Shown: piece after piece, positions 55,349 to 64,000 of the stretch | How the letters are laid out: each line of letters starts with the position of its first letter | Position numbering within the stretch: position 1 is the first letter of the stretch | Assembly (NCBI GenBank): GCA_014526335.1 | Contig: JACTAT010000022.1 | Location: forward strand, 124,001 to 188,000 | Origin: Chrysaora quinquecirrha | Taxonomy: Eukaryota; Cnidaria; Scyphozoa; Semaeostomeae; Pelagiidae | Length of the DNA stretch: 64,000 nucleotides | Direction of reading: 5' to 3' | Position numbers and translations under genes: made by a program | The notes under the pieces: generated by a model | Told to the model about the DNA's origin: nothing | The model's input: the letters and a program-made list of their open reading frames with translations, nothing else | Database searches by the model: none

Positions 55349-58300
55349 GTAAGCTTTTAGCTTTATTCCTCAGTTTTAGTTTTATTCTGTTCATTGACAT
55401 GTTGTTTTTTGCCTATCCTAAATCCCGCTGTTTTGGCAGAATTTTTTCAAATCCTCTGAACTTCCGCCATTCTTTGACTTGACACAAAAAGCAAGCATTT
55501 TTTACCATTTGTTACATTATTTTTTTCATAAGAAACTCTTAAAAAGAAAACCTGACTCTCGAAGACTCTCGAAAATGACCCAAAACTAAGAGACTCCAGT
55601 GCTGATACGCTGTAATGTATCTAACTCAGTTACACCTAAATAGTTATATTTTTCATTGAACGTTGGGAGTGGTACTAGGTTTGTGTAGAAATGCTTCTTG
55701 CTTGTTTAATTCTTTGTTCGCTTAGAGACAAAAATCTGGGCAAACTCCACGCTGTTGTTCTAATAGAATTGTTACTATAAAAAAGGGTGCAAATATTTAC
55801 TAAACAAAGAAAGTTTTCTCTTCAGTTTTCGAAATATGTTCCGTGCTTCGTTTCCCATGCTTCGCGAGAATTTTTTTCACACGCTTTGAAGCTTTGAAAT
55901 ATGATCGTGGTCAGAGTCAGTGTTAACAGGAGGGTTAGCAAGGGGTGGCAAGGATGACGTTCTAAAACTTGAATGAACACAATTAAGAATGTACTAATTT
56001 GTTTAAGAAGCCTCATGAGAAAATAGACACGTCCTTTTTGTGAAAATACACGTATTTTTTTATATGAAACCCTTTTTAAGAAACCCAGACTCTCGAATAG
56101 CCAAAAATTAAGGAAACTCCAGCACTGGAAATTTTTTACATAGGAAACTTTTCACCTCAGACAGCAAAAATTGTTCTTTTAATTTCCGTGTTTCGTCTGC
56201 AATAACGCATTTCTGTGACAAGCAGACAAACAGTTAACCCATATACATTCAAATACAATCGATTAATGGGTTTGGAACATCATTCAGAAAGAATAACCAT
56301 GTTGCCAATATGGATATTCAAGAATCTCTTAATAAATTTTCCTCAAAATTTGAACATTTAAGAAATTTTCAGTACTGGATCAATTTTGTATTTTCTTATA
56401 AAAAAATACGTGTAAAAAACCTCTTCTTGAATGGAATGCAGCTAAAATAAAACCTAAGAAACTTTATCCGTTAAGGAACTTCATAATTAGTTAACTTCTT
56501 TTCATGCGGTTTTGACACTTCTTGTCATACATTCTTTTTTATAAGAAACTCGTTTATAAGAACCTAAGTACTGAGATCAATATTGGTTAAGAAACTTTCA
56601 GTACAGTACTCGACCAGAAAAGATAAGAAACTCACAGGTCTCAGCGTTCTATAGAATTAGCATCGAGAGACAAACTTTGGTTACATGTCAAGTGTCTATT
56701 TTTACAAAAAACGGCTCATGTAAACGTGAATTGTATTGCTTCTTTGTCAAATGTAAGTGTCAATACAATGTTTGGGTCGAAGTGCAAAAAATCAATCTTT
56801 TTAAAAAAAGAGTATACTGTAAACAAAGCACTTATCATATCATCACTTATCACCCTTGTCACATTTCTAGTCACTGGCTTATCACTCTGGGATACCTCAT
56901 TACCTTTTGGCATCTTCGCGACCCTTGCTTGAAAGTTCGAATCGAACTTTTCCGTCCCATTTCGTCAGTTAGGAATTTTCGGTACAGACTCGAGGGGCTT
57001 GTCACTTCAAAACTTGCGTAAGAAATGTTGATGGGCTACAGTGGGGCCTCCGTATACACACATTTTTATGTTCGAAGAATTCGAACATATTGGAGTGGGG
57101 TGAGTGTCTCTCACTCACTCACTCACTCACTCACTCACTCACTCACTCACTCACTCACTCACTCACTCACTCACTTACTAACTTACTAACTAACCAACGC
57201 TTGAACAATGGAAAACGTGTAACAATAAAAAGCGACTCAAGAATGCCATTAAGGCCATTGTCCCGGTCATTGATGCGCAATTTGCGGTTTTTTCTTGACA
57301 ATGGCGGGCTGCAAACGGCTTTGTCAATCTGGGGTCATGTGACAATTGTTCTTGTATTCAACCAGAGTCGTTCTTCGAACATGCCCATAGGGCCCCTATG
57401 TTTTAAAGCAAATTCGGCTTCGGCCCAATACTGAAAATTCATGACAGCCAAATTTGAAAACGGGAAAATGATCACGTGAGCATGCGCATTTTAATCATCT
57501 AATTTTTGCACGGGAACATTTTCCTGTCCATTTTCAGTCACGGGAAAACGAAGAACCAACCGAAAGGCGATTTTTTCAAATGCTTCAAGCGCGACAAATT
57601 TAAATTTTGGTTGACGCGAGGATGCAATTGTTGAAAATTCTAGTTATCCGATTGTTTTTGCCCTGTGCACTTTTCCTGAAGAAATCAACTGGAAATCAAT
57701 TTTGCCCGGTTCCTGTTCCATTTCCCGTGCCCCTTCCCGTTTCTGTTCCCGCTTCCACCGAAAAACAGGTAAGTGGAAATCCAGTGTATAAACGTCAGAA
57801 ACAGACCGGAACAACTGACTTGGGCGAAATTTATGCCAAGATGCGGATCGTAATGCACCAATCAGAAAGCGAAGCCGAATCGGCATCGGGTTTTAAACAC
57901 CTATCAGCTTGAAGAGTCCGAATGATAAAACGAACTCTTCTCTCATTGTGGTTTTTTCTTGCTTTCTAGCGTCTTGCAGACATAATGGTAGGGATTTCCG
58001 TCCCGGACAGGAGACTGTAAGAAACTGCCAGCGTTGGTGAGTTGCTGTTTTACTTCTTAAAATGCTCTCAACTTCGAGATGGGTAACGGTGTTTTGGGAT
58101 CAATTCAAGAAACAAAATGTTTTCTGTTTTAGCTACTGTTTGCAGTCGGGACAGTGGATCTGCAAAGGTGAATCTTGCACCAAAGGTAATTTAAAGAGTA
58201 AAAAATGTACAGTAGTGAACAACACTCTCTGAGGCTGGTTGTTCTTAAATTTTTCTCGTTTTTGAGCCTGAAATGTTCTCAATCAGTTCTTAATTCTTCG

Positions 58301-61300
58301 GTTACTGAGATATCTATATTTTTCAATGAATGTCTGGGGTGGTAGTAGGTTAGTGTAAAAGTGCAGTATGCTTGTCTATTTCTTTGTTGGCTACACTAAC
58401 TTTTTACGTTTAGTCTGACTGTCTTACTTCATGTCAAGATGATATTCTTAGGGCTTATGAAAAGGCCAGCCTCAGCTTGTTCTTAGTTTGTTCTTAAAAT
58501 CTGGGCAAAGTCCAGGCTCGTGTTTCTTATAAAAATGTTCCCATAAAAGAAAAAGAGTGTATTACGAGGAAGGAAAGAGTAAGGTAAAAATTGGCATTTA
58601 CAAGGAATGCGACGTTATTCCTAAAACTTATTATTGGCTTTGATGATGACTTCATCATCAATATCAACATCAACTTTGTTACCATCATCATCATAGTGAT
58701 TATCATCGTGATCATTACCATCATCATCATCATCATGATCATCATCATGATCATTTTTATAAGATAATGATTATCATAATCATCATCATCCTCACAACCT
58801 CCATCATTATCTTCATCATCATGATCATGATCATTCATCACTCATCACCACCACAATCATCTTTACCTCTGTCATAATCGGCATAATGATCATAATCATC
58901 TTCATAAACTTCATCGTATGATAATCATCATCATCACCACCATCCCCGCCGTCATGATCAACATGATCATCATCTTGATCATATTCATCACCATAATCAT
59001 CATCACTACTACTACTACCATCCTCATTATCATGATCATGATCATCGTATCATCATCATTACTATCATCATCATAATCATCATCATCATCATTTTATCCA
59101 GCAATGGAGGCTAAAAGGAAAGGACTGACAGACCTCTATTCAACTCGACAACTAAAACCACGGCCCAGCTAATAAGTCTACTGTGAGTTTTTGTTTTCCT
59201 CGCCTTGCAGGACTGCAACTGATTCCAAGCCATGACATCACAGTTAGGAATGGCAGCAGTGTTTACATAGTTTGTAAACATGAGAAACCTAAGACAAAAT
59301 TCTTTTGGTTTGTGAATGATCGTCTTCATACAACGCCACAACGCAGGTCTCGAGATGGAGATTCGTCTGTCATTCGGTTCGATTCGAAAAAGTTTACTTC
59401 ATCTATTGTTAGCGTCGTTTGTGGTGTAACATTTTCAAAAATGAAAAGAATCAAAGTTTTTATTACAAACGGTAAGGATGCATTGAAATTTTTACTACCT
59501 TTCCCTTTTGAGGTGGCTAAGTTTCTAAGGTGGCTAAACTGTGAGACATCGAGGGGACATGTTACACCCGACACTGTCTTGCGCGACATGTCTCCCCTTA
59601 AAATACAGTACATGAATTCCAATTATCACTCATTAAACCGTAGATTGCTTTAGCTGGTTTTTTGAGCAACCATCAATTCAACTCAATTGCTATAACTGCT
59701 TCTAATGCAATAAGTCTATGATGGCTGATCTGCCGCGCCAGGAAAGTCTCAATAATTAGATGCCTAGGCCAAAAGTTTTAACATTTTTGTGGCCGACAGC
59801 CTACGCGCTCGACCTATTAGAGCAGCTCTTTACATCGTCGTCATGTAGGTATCTTATAAAAATTTCTCAAAAGCTCCAAAATGCAAGTATAATGTCTCGT
59901 AGATACAGTAAAAATAACAGCAACAGCCCGGGAGCTCCCGGCATCTAAAAATTCGATTGAACACACATTTTTCTCAAGTTTTTCCACTGCCGTTCAAGCG
60001 ACCCTTAACAGGCTACATATTTATATTTTCTAGAAGAAGCCTTGCCTCGTGGCTTTCCTGAAATTCATGCAAAACATCGCACTGTGGAAGTATCATCCGG
60101 AATGGAGGTCTCGTTATCGTGCCCAGCCACAGGGCATCCAGACCCTGAGATCAGCTGGTTCAAGTTTGGCCTACCTGTTGATATCAGTGACAATCGATTC
60201 AAATTAACACCAGATTCCACGCTTTTGATTTCGCGATCAGTGCCTGCAGATGGAGGGCTGTATCAATGCATGGCAACAAATAAATTGGGTTCAGTATTGT
60301 CAGACTCCACTACAGAACTTGTGGTCAACAAAGGTATGCAATTTTGTATCTTACTTGGTTACCTTTTGCCCCTGGGGGAGGGGACTTTGCTGGAGTTCGG
60401 ATAGGGACGAGCAGCCCAAGAAGCCAGACGCCTACCCATATTTATACCAAATTCGTGAAAATGTATCCCCAAAATTATGCCAAATAAGTCAATTAGAATC
60501 GAACTTCACCAATAAAAATGAAAAAAAACGAAAATAAGATCGTTTTTTATAAAGTTTGTAACGATCATCGAGAAATCAAATCAATACCCTTATTTAACGA
60601 ATTTTCAGAAAATTACGTTGATACCAAAATCATGAAAAACGATACCCTTTTTGGCGGAACGTCCCCAGTAACCAAAATATATTAGCCCCCTGGGGCTTTT
60701 TGAAGGTGAAGGTAAACATGGTGTATTTAGCGGCAGTCGCTAGGATCTCAGTTGTGGGATAACTAATTGAGATCTCGATCCTGACGCTACCGTAGCTGAT
60801 GCTAGAACCTCATGCTAGATCTGGCTGAGGTTCTGACACCACGAGCCAGCTGGATTGAGCTGCGACGCTACAGCACCTTTTTATAGGCCTTCCGCAGAAC
60901 AGCTACAGCCGCAGAACGAAATTTTTTGGAAGCCTCCTATGAGAAGGCCGAAGGGCGATTCACTCCTTAGAAGTCTCGTTAACCTTTGCTACAAGTCCTA
61001 TTGTTTTCTTGGAAATCCCTTGGAAGTCCTTTTGTTTTAATGGAAATTTCGTACGCTTTTTCGCAGAGTGAAAAATGGCCCTCGGAGAAGGCCATCTTTG
61101 TCAAGAAGGTTCTGTAGGGTTTTGATCAAAATTTTTAGTTTACACGCCTTTTTTTTTAAAGAACCACTTTATAAGGAACCTACATGTAGAAAGCCCGAAA
61201 ATTTAAAGAAATTAAACTGCTAAAGAGAAAATCATTAAGGAACTTTTCAATGTTGAATGCATTTATTACTCTAAATAATCAAGAATTATAAAGCCGGTTC

Positions 61301-64000
61301 CATTCATTTGCAGTCGAAAACCACATAACTTGTACGTTAAGCATTTATCAAATGTTTCCTTGAGTAGTCTCGAGCTTTGCTCACATGGGGCTCACATGCA
61401 AGTGTCTCTCTTTTATTGTTAAGACCACTGTAGGTACAGTTAAAATTAAGGAACTATTAAGGAACTTTTGGAGCTACAATTGCTTCAAAAGGGGTCCAAA
61501 AATAAGGAACTTTAAGAACTAGGCCTTGAGGTAGGTTCTTTATAAAAAAGCGTGTAGCATGAAGGTTGGCAATGCTTACATACCGGCATACTAGGGCCTA
61601 TGTGTAAGGCTAGCTGAAGAAAAAGTTTTTTAGTCAACCACTTTATTCTGAATTGGTTTCTTTGCTAAAACTGTTGCTAAAACAGTCTTGCTCTCCTTTT
61701 TTAGGTGTAACTTTTCAAGTAAATGGAGTATTGTCATTTGATGAGTCAAACACGAAGATTCCCCCAGGCAGCTGTTTATTTATTTATCTGGTAACTAAAA
61801 ACAAAACACATCAATACAAGTCGGATGCTGTCACTAAGCTTCCACCATCGACATCCCCAGGGAGCCTCTACAAATTTATCGCATACTTTCAACGTAGGCC
61901 AGAACCTGGTGCATACGACCTCATGGCAGTATTGAATTTTGGTTCATGCCGTCAGAACCAGGAGCTCAAAGATAGCATAAGAGATGGAGATGCCGTTAGC
62001 CTGGATAATTTTGGGCCGAATTTTATTAAATCCGTCGATAACGAGCTGTCCAACGTACTTTTAACTATGCAGACAATTTATAACCACCTGAGAGGTAAGG
62101 ACATTTACCCATCATGCACTATTTCAATTGTTTAACAACTTGAAATACAGTTTTGTTTAACAACTTGAAATACAGTATTGTTTAACAACGTGAAACCCAT
62201 CATGCAGTTTGAAACTGTCCACGGCCAAGGTAAAATCAACCTCGTACCCAGGGCGCTGTTGCGGGCTGAGCTAACAACAACAGCAACAACAGGTATCCTT
62301 GGGAACAAAGTTGAGGTCAAACTTCAAGTTATTCTTATTCGTCCTTAGTCAATAGTTTAGGTCTGTTTCCGAAAATCGTATTCTAAGGAGTTTCAGGCGA
62401 AAAAAGCTTTTAAGTATTTCCAAAATTTTACCCGCTATCGCTCACGTATGATCATTCAATTAGGAAAACATACGTGGCTTTCGCCGAGGAGTGTACACTA
62501 AAGGGCCTGTTTATATGAGGGAAAACATCTCACCTGCCATATGCGGGGCTAATTGGCGAGATTTCACCTTCCTATAGAAGCTTTGTATTGTTGATTTCGT
62601 ATTTATATGGCGAACCCAACACCATCGGTATAGTGAGATTTCACCTCAACCAAGGTGAAATTTCACCCAGGCGATGTGAGTTTTCCCATGTAAACGAAAT
62701 ACCACCGGTACGGTGAGGTGAATCTGATAGAATCCTAGAATCCTCGTTCCCATTTCATGGAAGCGAGACTTTTAAACACTCAGCCCCGGGGCTACCAGGT
62801 GAAGTGAAAATGCCATATAAACAGAAGCAAAAAATTTCCCTCCTCTATCAGCTCCTGGTCTGGCGGGTGAAGCGTTTTTCTCATATAAACAGGCCCTAAA
62901 AATCTCGTAAAAATCTCGTACACTTTCACGATAAATCTTCATGAGTCCTGCAATATGTTTTAATGTTATATATCCTATCGATCTCTTAAAAATCTGATGT
63001 TTTTTCTTCCAATGTGCTGAGGTCTTAAATTCGCTCGAGCAGGACTTTTCAAGACAACGATTGAAACGGGGCGTTCTTTAAAGACAAAATCTTAAGTTAA
63101 GATCACGTCTTCGAGAACAAATCCAATAATTTTTGCAAGACAAGTTTCGAAATATCTAGAACACTGCCGAAGTCCTTATTAAGTCTTGAGTTGTTGTCTC
63201 AATAAATCCCAAAAATCTAAACACAAAATACAAATAGATTTATATATCCCATAAATCTCCTGCACCATTTTTTGAAGTGATGCACCCTGCTATGTGCTAA
63301 TGCATCCAGACCAGGGGTAAAGTGTAAAGTCGACTGAGTAGCCCTGACTAGTATAGTAGACTCAAAAACGGCAACTTTACTTTGCAACTTTACACCCCTT
63401 GGCTTTCGCAAATCTTGAGCACTTAAGATTTTTCCCGCCTTTTTTAGACATAACCTTTCTTGGGAGTGTTTCTACTGGAGCTGCTTTCGGAAAGCGTGAG
63501 AAAATCCCCCAAGGATCTTGTCTTAAAATTGGCATTGCAACGGAAGACTGTTCAACAGCGGAAACCTGTTCTAACTCTTCGATAACAACGGTCAATATGG
63601 ACGGTTACGAGTTTGGTGATAGTGTCCGATTTGAGATGAAAATAAAAGGCTTCCGTCCTGGTGGTTATTTGTCCGCCGCGTTACTACAGATTGGCAAATG
63701 CGACCCTGGTTTAACAGCTTTTCAACTTGTGCATGGGAAATGTCGACTTTCAAACAAGAAGATGTTTCGTGTTAATTATGATTCCAGCAAAGTTGTAGTG
63801 GATATGAAAGCTAACTTTGCTGAGAAAATGCAGACACTATCAGGTAATATAACATTCAGACCAGCAGTCAATGAAATCCCAGCCAACTCCTGTTTGACGA
63901 TTTCAGTTTCCAGAGATATAAGATGTCATGGATTTGGCAGTTGTGGCTTGATTCAAGAGACAAAAACTACAGATTTGAAATTGGTTAATTCGGTGTTACA
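55276..64000 (+). CDS. Secreted VWC-Ig-Ig protein with tandem YscW-like domains (3' end beyond window)
   Basis: Exons: 55276-55348, 57970-58036, 58133-58185, 59211-59471, 60034-60333, 61704/5-62094 and 63448 to the window end. The phases chain (1,2,1,1,1,1). Order: signal peptide (MAKMYCVLFLVISTLFVITN), one VWC domain split over two exons, two Ig domains, then repeats of about 110-130 residues beginning VTF/ITF and carrying IPxGSCLxI. Those repeats resemble the bacterial YscW/YbaY lipoprotein fold (Pfam PF09619) by the pattern V-beta strand, IPPGS-L-I-L, later Y-beta strands; this is an unverified resemblance. Matrix or cell-surface role inferred. No transmembrane segment in the visible part. 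Confidence 0.8.
56049..56412. mobile_element. MITE related to family B
   Basis: ACGTATTTTTTTATATGAAACC at the left and TTCTTATAAAAAAATACGT at the right; partial relatives at 55530-55580 and 56530-56640. In intron 1 of the right-end gene. Confidence 0.55.
57104..57175. repeat. CTCA tetranucleotide array
   Basis: Nearly perfect (CTCA)n of about 70 bp in intron 1 of the right-end gene. Confidence 0.92.
57786..57960. repeat. Dispersed repeat (GTCAGAAACAGACC), copy
   Basis: ACGTCAGAAACAGACCGG, then TTTATGCCAAGATGCGGAT. Ends just before VWC exon 2, so the intron end is repeat-derived. Confidence 0.55.
57970..58185 (+). CDS. Exons 2-3: VWC domain
   Basis: Two short exons (57970-58036 and 58133-58185) join through a split Cys codon. 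They give SCRHNGRDFRPGQETVRNCQ followed by CYCLQSGQWICKGESCTK, the standard VWC spacing CxxGxxxxxG...NCxxCxCxxGxWxCxxxxC. Confidence 0.85.
58645..59100. repeat. ATC-rich imperfect array
   Basis: ATC/ATG trinucleotides with TCATGATCA palindromes, in the intron between VWC and the first Ig domain. Confidence 0.85.
59211..59471 (+). CDS. Exon 4: Ig domain 1
   Basis: Phase 1-1 exon. ITVRNGSSVYIVCKHEKPK gives the first Ig cysteine, FFWFVNDRL the core Trp, and SSIVSVVCGVTFSKMKRI the second Cys. The usual DxGxYxC is replaced by a divergent strand. Confidence 0.75.
60034..60333 (+). CDS. Exon 5: I-set Ig domain 2
   Basis: Phase 1-1 exon with all I-set landmarks: VEVSSGMEVSLSCPATGHPD, ISWFKFGLPV and PADGGLYQCMATNKLGSV. 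Confidence 0.92.
60705..60880 (-). mobile_element. tRNA-derived SINE, diverged
   Basis: Ends AGGTGCTGTAGCGTCGCAGC on the minus strand; B box partly decayed by an internal duplication (CTAGAACCTCATGCTAGATC). Confidence 0.62.
61143..61554. mobile_element. MITE family A
   Basis: Ends CACGCCTTTTTTTTTAAAG and AAAAAAGCGTG, TA on both sides. In the intron before the YscW-like repeats. Confidence 0.76.
61705..62094 (+). CDS. Exon 6: YscW-like repeat 1
   Basis: Phase 1-1 exon of 390 bp. VTFQVNGVLSFDES and KIPPGSCLFIYLVTKN at the start, PGAYDLMAVLNFGSC in the middle, then a helical tail with DNELSNVLLTMQTIYNHL. Confidence 0.8.
62223..62316. repeat. Short inverted repeat family, copy 2
   Basis: GCGGGCTGAGCTAACAACAA and ACAGGTATCCTTGGGAACAA match 19627-19705 inverted. 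Confidence 0.5.
62503..62897. mobile_element. MITE (AGGGCCTGTTTATATGAG ends)
   Basis: Exact inverted ends, with internal CACC/GGTGA motifs in both orientations. In the intron between exons 6 and 7 of the right-end gene. Confidence 0.75.
63448..64000 (+). CDS. Exon 7: YscW-like repeats 2 and 3, incomplete
   Basis: Starts ITFLGSVSTGAAFGKREKIP then QGSCLKIGIATEDC and GGYLSAALLQIGKC. At 63842 a new repeat begins in frame with NITFRPAVNEIPANSCLTIS. CAG|GTAATA at that point could look like a donor, but the repeat homology continues through it. Open to the last base. Confidence 0.8.

Overview
This is eukaryotic animal DNA: AT-rich, intron-dense, with phase-consistent GT-AG exons for extracellular-matrix and housekeeping genes, separated by dense miniature transposons. 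The gene content (thrombospondin, ZP-domain, VWC/Ig proteins, TCTP, MORN4) and the compact repeat-rich layout suggest a marine invertebrate, most likely a cnidarian or another early-branching metazoan. The taxon is an inference; nothing here is diagnostic.

Layout. 1-4.3 kb: no gene; a foldback element (1403-2136). 4.3-18.15 kb (+): ten exons of a subgroup-B-like thrombospondin (TSPN, coiled coil, EGF repeats), cut by a 500-N gap (18152-18651). 19.35-19.57 kb (-): first exon of glutathione reductase, whose remaining exons must also lie in the gap. 20.98-21.43 kb (+): intact single-exon MORN4. 22.18-26.44 kb (-): three-exon secreted gene combining IGFBP, VWC-like and ZP domains. 27.67-31.42 kb: degraded 3.75-kb DNA transposon with about 0.9-kb inverted arms. 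32.89-37.09 kb (-): TPT1/TCTP, 172 codons in three exons. 37.69-48.47 kb (+): unrecognised gene in which four consecutive phase-2 exons each carry a copy of an about 80-residue module, ending in a coiled coil; it starts about 600 bp from TPT1, head to head. 48.5-55.1 kb: repeat land (LINE fragments hit by several MITE families, a 1.1-kb TIR element, a second foldback element). 55.28-64.0 kb (+): secreted protein with signal peptide, VWC, two Ig domains and at least three tandem domains resembling the YscW/YbaY fold; it runs off the window.

Most exciting items: (1) two foldback elements built of about 64-bp tandem repeats, each flanked by its own perfect 5-bp target duplication; (2) the tandem-module gene with a cryptic Asp-rich duplicate of its first exon; (3) two unusual secreted architectures (IGFBP-VWC-ZP and VWC-Ig-Ig-YscW-like). 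Three genes show apparent single-base frame breaks, two of them in homopolymer runs, that look more like assembly errors than pseudogenisation. All exon calls come from reading frames, splice consensus and recognised domain motifs; no database search was run.
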